Assembly: GCA_001683735.1 (NCBI GenBank)
Contig: LUGG01000011.1
Location: forward strand, 744,001 to 808,000
Direction: 5' to 3'
DNA from: Grifola frondosa
Taxonomy: Eukaryota > Basidiomycota > Agaricomycetes > Polyporales > Grifolaceae
DNA: 64,000 nucleotides
Positions 47,656-60,825 of the stretch are shown one piece after another. The notes under the pieces were generated by a model. The model ran no database searches. It saw nothing but the letters and a program-made list of their open reading frames with translations, and was not told where the DNA came from. The position numbers and the translations under genes were made by a program. Position 1 is the stretch's first letter; each line of letters opens with the position of its first letter.

Positions 47656-50600
47656 ATGGCGCAACCTTCCAAACAACCTCTTACCGAAACGTTTGACGAC
47701 TACAATACACAACTTCAGGGTGCTGCTCTCAAGGCCACTAGATATGCTGCGACGCTCCCCTTCGATATACCATTCCACCGTTCCATCGACCGTGATTTCG
47801 CCAGAGAAGTGGATGCATGTTCCTCTCAGGTCCTCTCCCTCACCAACAAACTCCTTGCTCTCGCATCGACTGCTTCTCCCTCCCAAAGTGCTCGGGTGAA
47901 GGGTAAGGCACGTCTGCAGGTCGAGGACGATGTTGTAGACAACTTCCACTCGCTCGTTGTGGACACGATGGATCAGTTGCTCGAACGCGCAGTAAGGAAT
48001 GATTTGCTTGTGGTTGGGACCTTCTGGTTATGTTCTGAGATGCATTCTGCCAATATAGGACATATCTCTGGATGAGTTTCTCGGTCGTTCGAAGCCCCCC
48101 GCCATTGCCGTGAATCCCATTCCAGTCGTTCAAAAGGTACGCGTGTTCGTATCCCATGAATATATGCGCCAAAATCCAAAATTCATGCCAACAGACGAAG
48201 AAGGCGAACGTTCCTCAAGGCCGACTTGATCCTGCGCTGCAGCATGCATCCCATCTCCCCAAACCGCAATTGGAATTCAAAAGAAAACATGATAACAGCA
48301 ACTATACAAGATGGAACCCAACATTGCGCCACAAATATAATGCTCAAGTGCCGTTAGGCTACAGCTATCAGGAGGATGGCGAGGACTCATCCTCCACTTC
48401 GTGAGTTTTTCTTCTCTCCCAGTCTGCTGCACATGGCCAACCACTATTCTTACTCGTCAGGTTGCATCCGTATCGCTATGAAATCCGACACATATCCTAC
48501 CCTTCTCGAATGTTTAGCTCCGCACCTCCTGTATCTTCACGTTCATTTGAGGCAACCCCATTCACTTGGGTCGCCACCTCCGAGGCGTTCTCTCTGATGC
48601 TCGGCAAGCTGCGCAGCGCTTCGGAGATCGCGGTCGATCTTGAGTATCATAGCTATCGGACGTTTGGCGGATTCGTCTGCCTGATGCAGATTAGCACACG
48701 CAAAGAAGACTGGGTCGTCGACACGCTCGCGCTGCGCGAGGAAATGGAGGAATTGAACGAGGTGTTCACGAACCCGCAAATCGTGAAGGTGCGTGCGTTG
48801 CATGCTGTGAATGACTGATTCTCAATGTCCAACAGGTACTCCATGGGGCTGAGAGCGACGTGGTGTGGCTTCAGCAAGATTTCAACCTATACATTGTCAA
48901 TCTATTCGATACCTACCATGCATCAAAAGTGCTAGGTTCGCTTCACATTAACTTCGGTGCTGCATGAGTTCTCACCCCACTGTCAGACTTTCCTAGACAT
49001 GGGCTCGCCACTTTGCTGGAGATGTATTGCGATTTCACCGCAGACAAACGTTATCAGCTTGCTGACTGGCGGATTCGGTGAGCATGTTCATTTATCTTTG
49101 AGGTACATTTCTGTAAATGAGATTATTCGCTAGCCCATTACCCCAGGAAATGCTGCAGTACGCTCGGTCAGACACGCACTTCCTATTATACATTTACGAC
49201 AACCTCCGCAATGCGCTCCTCGATCGTGCCCAATCGCGTTCGCAGACTCCCGCTCAAGGCTCAAGCTCCATCATTCTACACCCTGCAGAAACCACACAAT
49301 GCTTCGTCCGCGAAGTGCTCTCGCGTTCGGAAGAGACTGCGCTGCGTGTGTATGAGAAGGAAATTTACGACGCAGAGGCCGGGATGGGCCCCGGTGGATG
49401 GGACACGCTTGCGCGCAAATGGAACAAGACCGCGCTCATGGCGGGACCGGAGCGACTGGAAGACACGGCGATTAATCTGCAGCGCGAGGTGTACCGGTGC
49501 GTGCATGCTTGGCGCGATAGAATCGCAAGAGAAGAGGACGAGAGTACCAGGTACGAATTTATCCCTTTTATCTGCAGGGTGCACTGACACATTGAATAGA
49601 TATGTCCTCCCGAATCACTACCTATTCTCACTCGCTGAACGGCCACCTGCGGATATGGCGGCTCTCCTGTCTGTTTTCCGACCAGTCCCGCCTGTGATGA
49701 GGCGACGTGCAAAGGAGCTGTTGGATGCCATTCGGGAAACAGTCAAACGACAATTAGGCACTTCTTCTAGTTCCGCAATTGCCGCAACGACTGATGAACT
49801 CGAGCATGTGAACCCGGAATCTGCCAAGCTTATGGATGTCGATGAGAAAGTATCAACCGATGATGTCGCATCTCTTACATTATGGTCCAGCGGTAAGCTT
49901 CCGAACACTCTGACTTTCTTCGACAAATAATTGATGCGTCTTTTGCAATATCCAGTCTCGCGATCATCGGCATCTGCACAGTCGTCTTCTCTATTTGGAC
50001 CTTCTTTACTCACGAAGGCCGACATTGCGGGGTCGTTGAGCTACGTGGCCTCCCAGAGCTTGCTATTCGGGCCTTATGTGAGTGGAACGAGGGTGAGTGT
50101 TCTATGAGTTCCCATGGGTTCTTTTTCTCACTTCCGCATCACGCGATCACAGCAATCGTCAGATGTGTTCGTGAACAAATCCGATTTCTGCGAGGCGATG
50201 GCTCGCATTCACAGCACATTGATTATCACGCCGTCTATTCCGAAAATCGCATTGGGAATATCATCACGCCCCGACATCACTGATGATACTGGACAACTTG
50301 GTGACAACATCTTGCAGTTGCCAGTTGAACTGCCGTTTGTACCGGCATCACAACGCGCAGGAGTCAAGGCGGAAGTAGTTGATGATTCGATTGTGATCGT
50401 GGGACAGGCACGTCAGAAAAAGCGAAAACGCGCAGAGGACCGACAGAAGAAACCCGCCACTGCGGAGAGTGCTCAAGAAAAAGCAGACACCGGAGGCGAG
50501 GGGTCTGCTGCGGAGCCGTTTGATTATTCCGGAGTATCCAATATTCTGGACGACGAAGGTTCTGATCATGAGCCGGAGCAACGCGGCAGGAAGAAGAAAC

Positions 50601-50772
50601 AGAAACAGGGCAGGGGTAAGTCGAGTTTGTCTGGATTGAGATGGCGATTTCGCATGCTATTGCGGTGCTAACAATAGTCATGCCAGCTCCATATCAGTAC
50701 GGCGGCTTTTCGGCACCGCCGAAAGCGCACAGCCAGTTGAAGAGCGGCAACCAGTCTCGTACGTTCAAGTAG
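47656..50772 (+). CDS. RRP6: Exosome 3'-5' exoribonuclease RRP6
   Basis: Nuclear exosome subunit for rRNA, snoRNA and unstable transcript processing. Start ATG 47656; stop TAG 50770-50772. The N-terminal PMC2NT region is followed by the family-specific [18 protein letters not shown] and [14 protein letters not shown]. The DEDD-Y exonuclease shows [14 protein letters not shown] (D-x-E), [15 protein letters not shown] (second Asp), and [17 protein letters not shown] (Tyr and last Asp). An HRDC domain follows ([24 protein letters not shown]). The C-terminal tail is basic ([26 protein letters not shown]), likely a nuclear signal and cofactor-binding tail. Introns at about 47992, 48139, 48401, 48789, 48935, 49080, 49551, 49894, 50091 and 50615 splice in frame where I checked. 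No frame breaks seen. Confidence 0.94.
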
Positions 50773-51303
50773 AGTTAGTAGTAGTCGGCAGTATCTACGT
50801 CGAGTTGTGAATCACTCTGCCCAGTGCGTATCCACTTGGTTTTCAGAGCGGAATCGTGTACATTTTTTTATATCTGCCGTTGAGGCCAAAAATAGGATCG
50901 GTGTCGCGGCAGATCTCGGCACGCCTCGTACTTATTTCAGGACTTACTCTCTATTTTTAGTTTGGCGACGAGGAATTTCTGTTGAATGGCTTTGACCCTG
51001 ACCAGCTCAGCTGCCCACTCGCACGACTTGGACCGCAAGCCCTGGCGCAGCACCCTCCCTTCCGACATCTTTCATACATGCCGCGATATAGTCTCGCCTA
51101 TTTGTTCACTCCATGCTCGTGAACTGAGGCTTGTCCGAACCTCGGCACGCAGCAGAGCGCTTTTGATAAAGCACTGCTTAAGTTCCGTCGCTTGTTACGA
51201 AGCCATCCTTGATTGCAAGCTTCTCGCAAGTCATCTTATATAGCTGTCACGCGAATCCTATTCCACCCCTTCTGCTTATCCCCATGCCTCAATCTCGCTT
51301 GCT
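50773..51303. other. Intergenic, no gene recognised
   Basis: About 530 bases between RRP6 and the Stealth-family gene. Short frames only. It ends in a pyrimidine-rich leader before ATG 51304. Confidence 0.5.
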
Positions 51304-53904
51304 ATGACATCGGCAAACTACATACCACTTGCTCAATTCCCTCCTTCACTTGTCCGGAAAGCCAAGGCAGCTGGATATGCCACATCCTACTTCGCAAGAC
51401 GGCGAGCTCTTCTCGCCACTGTAATCGTCACATCTCTCGTAACTCTCCTCGTTTTCTTTGAATATGCTTTGAGGGACGTCGACCTCGAAGACTCCGACCT
51501 TGATTTGCTGCCGACGAACATCACTGTCGATGTTCCTTCTGTGCTAGCATCCTACGTTCCTTTCGAACCTGCAACATACACCACTGCAGTTTCTTCCAGG
51601 CCATCCCTCATCCGCGTCCACGATCTTCCTCGTCATTGTCTTGATCCATATTTCACTTCGGGCGAGCTGTGTTATGATTCAAGGACAGTTCCACCCATGG
51701 ACGTGCTCTGGACGTGGGTAAACGGCTCAGATGTGTTGCTCCAAAAGGCCAGAGCTCAAGCCGTAAGCCGCTACAGCAAAGACGATCCATATTGCCCTGC
51801 AAACGGTGGCCAGGAGAGGATGTGGCGGTAAGCAAGGCTCTTATGTACTCATTCCATGGATCTTTCTTATGTACCTGTCCACAGGGATCACGACGAGCTG
51901 AGACACTCGATGCGTTCTGTACTCGCTAATTTCCGTTCGCACGCGAATCGGTTTCGCCTCCTCACATCGGATTTCCCTATCCCGACGACGACTCCGAACC
52001 TCACATTGCCAGCATCCTGGCGCTTAGGTCAGATTCCACAATGGCTTCATCGCGAGAAGCAGTGGAGCGATAGGGATATTCGGCTCTCCATTACGCACCA
52101 CGCAGATATATTTAATCCATACATTGGCACCACATTCAATAGGTATGGCCATCTCTTACCGTGTATACTGCATATGTCTCACAATTTTTTTTGTTTAGCT
52201 ATGCAATAGAATCTCAGTTCAGCCATCTGGAGGATATAACAGAGAATTTGTGAGCAGCGTCAGACATTTAATTGATCGCTTCGTGCTCATTGTTGTACGC
52301 AGTATCTACATGGTCAGTTTGTCTACGTTTTGAGAGAGGTCCAGCACTGAGCGACCCATCAACAAGAACGATGACTTCTTCATGGCATCTCCTCTATCTC
52401 CGACGAGCTTTTATACTTCCGGTCAGTGGATTCACAATTGCACACGATCCTGTTGAACTGATCGCGGATTTAAAAGCCTATGGCTTGGTCCTGCGCATGC
52501 AGCCAGATCTCATGGTCTCATCGGACAAGCCCACTTCTAAAACCAAAGGAGAATGGCGGAGCATGGGCGAGACAAATTACCTGCTCAGTGAGTTTCGAGT
52601 GTTACCACCTGATGTCGTAAAATGAACGCTGTTGCGTCCTTTTCTTAGGCAAACGCTTCGGCATTCGCAGCCGGCCTTATGTCGCCCATGAGGCGAAAGC
52701 TGTCTCCCGTGCGCTCCTGCAAGAGATCTCTTTGATCTGGACTAAAAAGATAGCCGAGACCGCCAGTCACCCGTTCCGGGAGACAGTGGGAGGAGAAGGA
52801 GATTTCAATATGTTGTTCGCACTCTCACACTTTATAGTCGAGCGTGCGCGTGAGGCCCTGCTGTGGTCGTGGACGGTGGGGCGCATTGGTGCGCTTGATG
52901 ACACCTGGGGTGTGGGGGAGTCAGAGGTCGCTTGGACGGCGTTGGGAGGGATATGGGGTGAACAGACACTGGCTGTTCATAGTAGCGCGCGGGCGACTGT
53001 GGACAAAGAGCGCGTGAGGCGATTCTTGGCAGATAGCGGTCATACAGGGGCCAGCAAGACCTCGTACCACTTCTGTGCGTCCATCGTGGACCTCTAGCTT
53101 CTCCATGTTCATTGCTGATATTTTGCAGCTTCTTTGGATGGCTATCCGTATGCAGGTCTCGACTCAAAGTACAAGAAGGACTGGCCATCCTTTTCCTTGG
53201 GCGTGCAGCCAACAAGTCTACCGTCATGCTCTATCACATACCATGAATGCTTCGCAGTTCCGGGTTTGGACGAAGGCACCGCCCGGGCCAGCGCCGTCTT
53301 CAAAAATATCGCCTACGATAAACCCCGTTGCGGAGACTGCGGTTAGTCCGAGTTCCTCACGTTTGTTGCTCCCGCACTAAATCCCGGCAGTGATTATGGC
53401 CCTGGTGGGAGCGAGCGGCTCCTTGGGTTTGTCCGCGTTCCTTCCTGCGCGCGAACGTGTTCTGCCGTCTTTGGCCGGGAAGATCCCGGATGGAGAGACC
53501 GACATCGCGTACCTTCCCCTTGTAGACGATTGGCGTGACGGCGACTTCTCACTCCGCGAAGTCATGCATACGGCCCGGCAGAACAATGTGCGGGATTGGA
53601 CGTTGCAGCTTCTGCAGCGATATAGATACATCATCGGTGCGTTGACTCCATGCTGTCATGCGCTAAGTCTATATACTTATACACCAGACTGGTGGTTCTA
53701 GGAGACACCCCTTCTATGTTCGAACGCATCACTAGTCCCAACAACGCGAAGTCGGTCCTGAAGAAGATAAATAACAACCCCGATGTGGCGCTTCTATGTA
53801 TCAATGACGATGTAGCAGTAGGTGACAATGAGGTGGCGACAATCCTGAAGGAGTGGCAGGACAGGCGGTGGAATCACTCCGCTAATTGGGAAGCGTATGT
53901 CTGA
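51304..53904 (+). CDS. Stealth-family glycan phosphotransferase (xylosylphosphotransferase-like)
   Basis: Golgi enzyme predicted to transfer a sugar phosphate to a glycan; the characterised fungal relative is Cryptococcus Xpt1. Type II topology: a short basic tail, then a membrane helix (LLATVIVTSLVTLLVFFEYA, about residues 40-58). Stealth CR1: MDVLWTWVNGSDVLL. CR2: RDHDELRHSMRSVLANF, with IYMNDDFFMASPLSP. CR3: YLLSKRFGIRSRPYVAHEAK, then FREAVG-like FRETVGGEGDFNML. CR4: LLCINDDVAVGDNEVATIL then WNHSANWE near the end. At least seven introns splice in frame (for example exon 1 ends at 51827). Stop TGA at 53902-53904. No frame breaks. The donor sugar cannot be decided from sequence; N-acetylglucosamine phosphate is the alternative used by other Stealth enzymes. 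Confidence 0.9.
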
Positions 53905-54372
53905 CTTTCATTATTCGGTCGGTGTTGCTCGGACCATGTATGTTATTATCTTGTTTTCGAACCATCCATCTCATCGCACTCATCGTACACTGATCGCATT
54001 ACTTACAACGGAGATAACAATAGCAATACCCCATACCACCGCACTCTTTTCACTCTCTGATATCGGACTTCTTTGTGCTGACGTACGATATTGGAGCTCG
54101 CGTATGATAATACCTGTGTTCGTATTAGATGTCTTAACACATAGATTATGCGACATTGCGTACACTACATATCAAAATGCACACATGGGCCAAGGCACAA
54201 GACTCAGAATCATGAATGCAATCTACACCAACGCTTCCGGACTCTGGCTAAACGAGCTCACCGATCAAGGCAGCTGGACGGCAGAGGGCCGACGATGAGC
54301 GGGCCATCCGTGATTACATATATCTGCCCATGTCACCGGGCCACGCCGTGGCTACGATAAAGGTGGTGAATC
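53905..54372. other. Convergent intergenic region
   Basis: About 470 bases between two convergent genes. The 133-codon plus frame starting in it at 53897 is hydrophobic-biased but lacks family features. Likely both 3' untranslated regions. Confidence 0.45.
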
Positions 54373-56658
54373 TCAACGAGTAATAAAAAGATTTGGAGAT
54401 AGAACCCACATTTGCTTGATATGGTCGACGAGGGGGCGAAAGTGTAATGTAACGCGACACCTTGCACAAGAATACTGGCGCCATATTGTGCGAGGGAGCG
54501 AGAAGCCGATGTCGGCAGCCTCTTCCTTGACTTTGACTTTTTCAACGTCATCCTGAGATAGAATAGCCCAGTTTTCTTGCGATGGAGGTTCCAGATGGTC
54601 CGTCGAGCATGCATGAAATACCTATAGAACGTTCAGCGCGAAAACCGGGAATAGACACAAGGGTACTGCACCGCATATTGCCACGTCATGCACAAACGTC
54701 CTTCCTCTGCGGAACAAGCTAGGCAGACAAACCTTGCACCTAGGGCATTCATGCCGTACCGCGTTGTCGAACTTGGATCAAGACCTAAGAGCGATACCAA
54801 CGTCTTCGCAACAGCCGAAGCAGCATAGTAGAACTTGACCTTTCCGAAGGTATTCCAAGGTCTGCCGCCCGCTGTATCCCCAAGACCGGGTACTTTCCTA
54901 TTTGGGCAGTATGCTCTGCCAGAATTTCTGGGAAGGGCGTTGGTATGCTGGGCCCCACACACTGGAACAAAAGTAAGTTGTTGCCAGTGAAAGCACCCCG
55001 TAGGCACCCAGCTCTGCGTTGGTGTCGGCTCCAGGTACCAGAGAGCAAAGATACTTCATGACAGTTTCCCGCCATTCGTCACACAGGGCCGGCATCTTGG
55101 AATACAGCTGCAAGAGTTCATGACCTACATCAACCTGCCAAGGACGATCGGTGAGAGCCTTGACATCTTGCAAAGAGAAAATATCCAAGTGAGAAGGAAG
55201 GTACTCTTCCGTTGGCCGAGTGGCAGCGTAAGCCCGGAAGACTGTGACTACGGTCTCCTGTCGTTCGCACATGATGAGCTTCTGTCTTGCCTCTGACAGC
55301 AATGCAATCAGAATATCCTTGATATTGTTCCAAACTTCACGGAAGACATCAGCTCGTCGTCTCATCCCGAACGAAGGGACCTACTGCGCTCAGTGAGATC
55401 CTTCGGCTGCCTCACCAGATGGTGGTCGTCGAAACGCTTCAGACCTCTCCATGTCTCCACTTCGTTCAAAGCCTCTATCTCACGTTCCCAGCCTAAAGTG
55501 ACCAGCTTTTGCCGTATCCTAAGAACACAATCGGAACGTCAGCATTGGCATTTCGCAAAAAGGCGTTGAACGTACGCTTCTCTACGTCTGTCTCTTGCAC
55601 AGTTGGATTCGAGTTTCCGTTGGGAGGTGAGGCTAAGGAGCCAGTGTGCACAGAGCTCTGCGTGCTGCATGAGATATAAGTAGGCGTGTCTGAACTGAAA
55701 AGAAACAGGTATCAAATGATCCACATACCCAGACAATCGCTGCTACGGCACGCTTCTCTTCCTTGATTTGTGCAAGCGCCGCCCCGCTTTGGCGCTCTGC
55801 TGTGAAACGTTCAGCAAGCGAGTGGACCTTCGATGTCAGATAAAGTCCTCCTGCGCGATGTTCAGCGTTGAGGACGAAATGATAAGCGGCATCTCACCGT
55901 CTTGTGGTAACAGCTGTATGATAAACTTCAGTGTGTCATCGTCCGGAGCAAGGTCGTACAACCCAGATTCTGAAACGAAGCTGAACAGGGAGCAATGAGC
56001 AAGCGACACCTCGTCGGAATGGGAACAACGCACTTGGACTCGTCATTCTGGCATGGAACGCATGCGCGCACGCGATACGCCCAGAATATCGTCCGGCAGT
56101 TGGTAGACGAGCAAAACTATGGCGACCGCCTGCATCAGCACCGGTAAAAGCAAATATCGTCGCTGCACTTACGTGGCATTCGGGATAAGAACTAGGTGTG
56201 CGTACTGCGGCTCCGAGAGGTCGGACGGGCACTCGGGCAGGCCATTGAGGTGCGTGCGCCGGGCCGCCATCCACACTGTCTTGGCAGAGCGGCTCATCAC
56301 GATCGAGCGAGGGCCCTTCGCGGTGCGGGCGATGTGGAGCAGGTCTAGTGGATGAAGGTACCCAAAAACCTACCAAGTCGCATGTTTGGCATGTAAGTAC
56401 CAAGTCAAACAAGCGGCACAGAGTAGGGTGTACCTCGTACTGTATGTCGAGTGGCATGTCAGGTAGCGTGCCTAGGAGCCCTACTTTGCCTCTGAGTCTT
56501 GTGACGCCGCCGCCTCCCGCTTCTGCGCCTTCGCGTTTGCGCGGCGCCACCGTGGGTCGGGCATACATAATTGTGGCTGTGGATAACCGTACGCCATCAG
56601 ATCCCACGCTTAGTGCGCGTCGCGACTGCAGCCTGGAGGACCTGCGGCGGTTCATCAT
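54373..56658 (-). CDS. Cysteine-rich F-box protein (Agaricomycete-expanded family)
   Basis: Likely substrate adaptor of an SCF ubiquitin ligase. Start ATG at 56656-56658 (MMNRRRSSRLQSRRALS). The F-box begins LLGTLPDMPLDIQYE, then after an intron DLLHIARTAKG, MSRSAKTVWMAARR and GLPECPSDLSEPQYAHL. A zinc-like segment follows (FCSSTN...RVRACVPCQNDES). The middle contains IRQKLVTLGWEREIEALNEV, LVRQPKDLTERS, WNNIKDILIALL and LPSHLDIFSLQDVKALTDRP. The C-terminal half repeats short cysteine pairs: ARFVCLACSAEEGRLCMTW and RQYSCARCRV...VDHIKQ, resembling C2H2 or treble-clef knuckles. The stop is read at 54373-54375. Exact exon borders in the middle (55380-56040) are uncertain and a stop after AQEDFI must be spliced out. 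The family assignment rests on the overall pattern. Confidence 0.72.
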
Positions 56659-56908
56659 TGTGAGTATCAAATTCAGATGCAAAGGAGTTGGTGAGGGTTG
56701 GAAGTTGCAATGGCTGGCGAGGCGCGATTTCGAACTTATAAGTACTGCCGCAAGTGGCGCCTCTTCTCACGGTTCTGGTTGGACTTGGTGCGGTGCCACT
56801 TTTCGTGATCGGTGCTACAACTTACTACCAGCCGACGGTCTGCAGGCAAGACAAATTACTAGCCGGGTGATATCTCTACATACAGGAACAACAAAGCACT
56901 CAACAGCA

Positions 56909-59900
56909 TCACACAGAACGACGGGGCAGTCTCGCCTCACCAGTGTCAGCCGGACACGAGGCGCGCCACTCACGGCTGGATCGTCGACGCGTCCCCGCCA
57001 CGTTGAGCAGAAAACGCTCGACGACCCGCTTCCCCCGGCGCAGGTTCGCCAGCGATATCCGCTCGTTGGGCAGGTGCGCTTGGTCCTAGATTACGTCTCG
57101 GGTCAGCTGGGGTCGCGTGACACCCGCGAGAGCGCTCACCGTGCTTTGCCCGAGCGGAAGGTGGAGCGCGTGGCACGAGAACTCCTTCTCGAGATACGGC
57201 ACGGAGGGAATCGACTGTGAGTGATCATGAGCACAGGAAAGCGAGAGGATTGGGTTAGGCTGAGACGCAACGCACCCCTCCTTCACGTATCCGCAGGGGG
57301 TCCATGCCCCATTCATCGCGCACCGCATCTTCCAGGGCGTGGAACCACGGGTCATCCAGGTTGCCCAGCCACCAATCGGCGGTGTGATCGATGCTGACCT
57401 GCACGCGACGTAAGAAAGAGCGTAAACGGCACGGGATGGGCGCACCTTGAGCATGTTGAGCGTCTGCATCTTCTCGAACGAGGACCGTAGGTGCTCGCGC
57501 ATTGCGCCCGCGATGGTGATGAGGTCCTGGTCGGGCACGATGCGGACGGATACGTGTGCCTTCACGCTGGCGGGGATCACGGTGGAGTCTGCGTGTACAC
57601 GAGTGAGCGAGGTTCAATGAGCGAGATGCAGAACGACTGACTCCGAGGGCCGGATACCTCAACGTTGTGTATGGTGAGGGATGGCTCACGCCAACGTGCA
57701 GCTAGCGACGATGCTGGAGTCTGCGTGACGTTAGACAGAACTTTATACAGCTGCCGCTCCTCGTCCGTTAACGTGCGCACACTGTCGTCTGCCAAAGAAA
57801 TCTGATGAGAATGAGCGGTGTGAGCAGGTTGGAAGACTCACAGAAATGCGGAATCGCGACCCGGTTCCGCCCGTCTATCAGCGTGCCAAGCAGCTTCACC
57901 CTGCAAAACAATCAGCGACGCTATTAATTTGAGATGTAAACGTACATGTCTAGCATGGGTTCCACAGCGGCTCCTCCATCAACGCCGGAATGCAGATCCG
58001 GTCCCGCATTGGAGATCTACGAATAATATGTCAGTTACCATGCGCAAACCGCAACGCGAAGACTTGCCTCGATATTGCAGTGCACGACGCCGCGCAGACC
58101 ATACGTGATACAAGGAATATCTTCCGCAATCCACGACGAATTACTGAGCGTGCATCAGCCTCTGTACAATAATCCAACTAAGCCAGCCAACTAACCTGAC
58201 CAGGATCGCGTCGATGCGCCCAATCGCATCCTATCACCACGCTCATGAGCACATTCCATCTGCCGCGCGCACACGGCTCACCTTGTTCCGCCGCACCGCC
58301 TCCGCAAACCCGCCGCTCCCCGCCTCCTCCTCGCCCTCGACAAGCAGCACAAGGTCGAGCTCGAGCGCACGGCGCCCAAGCAGCTCCGCCGCGGCGCACG
58401 CGACCGCGATGATGGGACCCTTGTTGTCTGTCGCGCCGCGCGCATATAGATACCCGTTGCGCCCCGTGAGCGTGAACGGGTCCGACACCCACCCGCGGCG
58501 CGCGCTGCAATCACGTCGTAGTGCCCGTAGAACAGCACGCGCTTTTTGCGCCGGTTCGTCTGTGTCCCGCGGAACGTTGCGAGCACGAGGGGGTTCGTGC
58601 CTTCGCCTGTCGCGAGCTGTGCGGGAGGGATTTAGGGAAGGACAGCGTGAGGGAGGGGGGGGCGTACGAGAGAGGCGCTGGCGCCGAGCTGCGTGAGGCA
58701 TTTGCGGAGCCAGATCGCTGCTTGGCGACAGTCTTCGCGATGGGCGGGGGAGTTGCTCACACTCGGAATGGAGACGAACTTCGAGAGCGCGTATACCATG
58801 ACATCTGCACAGTCGAGTAGGTGAGTCTGTTGCCTGAGAAAACGCAAGAAAGTGGCTTTCCGTTGGCGCACTCGAGAACTTCTGGGTCGGGGTTGGTGCT
58901 GAGGGTGCTGAGGTCGGACGTGGCGTGTTTCAGCGCGGAAGGCGGTTCCACCTCCCATACCTAAGACACACCGTGAGCAATTCCACGTCCCAGGCAGGGT
59001 GGGAACGTACCTTGATCAAGTCGTCATTCGCGCCTGTCACTAGCACGAACCGTTCGTCTTGAACACTGGTGACTTTGCTGCCCAGAAGCGTATCGTGTTC
59101 TGAGCGCGACAAAGGAGGAGGCAAGGAAGACAGACGGGTGAAGATGGAAGAAAGGACGATCCCATCGTGCGCGTGCCAGGACGCAGTGAGGTCGAAGGAG
59201 GCGGACCAACGCTGTAAGCCGGGAGGGGATTAGTGAAGTATCAACACACAGAGTCAGATGGAAGAAAGGACAGGTGATAGTACGTACTTGGATTTCGCCA
59301 TTGGCAGAACAGACGTAGAGATCGGAACCCAACATGGACAGTGACAGAATATCGACATTCTGAGAGAAACAGATGCCGTCAGAGCACATACGAGTGGTCA
59401 AAGGCGAAGCGAACCTCGATGGCGATGATCGTGCGGACGAGGGTGCGCGTCTCCAAGTCCCAGACTTTGACATACCCGTCCTGGCATCCGGCATATACGG
59501 TGTCGCCGCGCACCACCAGGGTGAGCACGGCGCCCGTCGCACAGTCAAAGGTGTGCAAGAGGATTGGGGATGCAGTGGGAGAGAGCCCGGTGGACAGTTG
59601 CCATAACTGCAATGACGGCAGCGTGTAAGGTTAGTGGACTCGGAGGGATATATAAACACGGACCTTCATGGTTGCGTCTCCGCTGCCAGTGACGAGCTGG
59701 ACACCGCGCTTCTGCGCGTCAGGTGCGCGTTCGACGGGCAGGTCGTCCGTACCCTCCCTTACGCTCGGCAGAAGCGCCATGCAGTAGACATAGCCGTAGT
59801 GTGCAGAATATATGACGTTCTGGGGCGGGACTTGGAGAATGGCGAGCGGGCCCTTGACAGGTTGGTGCTGAATGCAAGGATCGGTATCGTGGAGGGTGGG

Positions 59901-60825
59901 AACGGAAGGTGAGGACAAGGGCGGTGTCGGGGAAGGGAGCCGGTGGAAGTGGAGCAGGTGGGGTTGCGGGCGTTGAGATCGGCGGGACGGTGAGTGTATC
60001 TGGGATAGCTGTCGAAGAATTTGTGGACCTTGCGGGACAAAGGTGTAGAGGAGCCGCTTGGGGTTGCACCATCGAAGGAGAGCTGGGCGAGGGATGCGGA
60101 GATGGAGTGTGTAGAGGCAGTGGCGAAGGAGAACCATTGGAGGGAGGTGTTCTGGCAGCCAAAGTAGAGGGTTTGGAGGGTTGGTGACCATACGAGAGAG
60201 AAGAGGTCGCCGGAGTCGGTTTCTAGGTGGGGATTGAGGAGATAGAGGAGGGTGTGTGTCGCGTGCTCCATATCTGTGGGTGGATGTTAGGATGAAGAGG
60301 GTAAGTGAATAATCAGAGGAGACATACACGTATTGTACTATCACCTGGGGCTGAGGATCAGGTAGAGGGAGTGGGAAAGAGAGAAGGTGGCATACCAGAT
60401 GCGCTAAAGAGCCAATGTTTGTCGGCAGCATACTCGAGAGCAAGGACGCTTCCGGTATGGCCTCTGAGAGTAGTCTTGAGGGTGAAGGAGTCTTTGTCCC
60501 AGACCTATGGGAAGGGAGTTAAATGGAGTTAGATGTGTTCCGGGAGAGGGAGGGTGGACGGACGGAGATATCATCGCCTTGACTGCCTGTGTATATGTGA
60601 TCTGGGTCTGCGGCGAGGCTGAGGACGGAGTTCTGCTCTTGATGAAGGGAGTGGAACAGGTGGGGTGGTACTGGGCTGCCTGGAGAGGTCTGGCGAGGGA
60701 GGCTTGACATTTGAAACAGTGGGGAGAGAGAGAGGGCATGAGGGGTATGAACGAGGTGAGGAGGAAGGAGACGTACGATTTGGGACAGTGGGAGACGGGT
60801 GAGAGGCCATGTTAGAGGTAGCCAT
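56909..60825 (-). CDS. DUG2: DUG2, glutathione-degradation subunit (WD40 plus M20 peptidase)
   Basis: Subunit of the cytosolic Dug2/Dug3 complex that cleaves gamma-glutamyl from glutathione. Start ATG at 60823-60825 (MATSNMASHPSPTVPN). The N-terminal WD40 repeats show QNSVLSLAADPDHIYTGSQG, HTGSVLALEYAADKHWLFSA, VQLVTGSGDATMKVW, YAGCQDGYVKVWDLETRTL, LYVCSANGEIQ and FVLVTGANDDLIKVW. The M20 domain follows: FYGHYDV (metal His), YARGATDNKGP (bridging Asp), LLVEGEEEAGSGG (Glu pair), then PASVKAHVSVRIVPDQDL in the lid domain and FSCHALHLPLGQST with the late His ligand. The C-terminus is NERISLANLRRGKRVVERFL; the stop is probably at 56909-56911. One base seems missing at about 58490 between YDVIAARAAG and WVSDPFTL. 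Length and domain order match the family. Confidence 0.9.

Noticed and set aside
56348..57220. 290-codon plus-strand frame
   Set aside because: Antisense to the end of DUG2 and the start of the F-box gene, both of which have strong family motifs on the minus strand.
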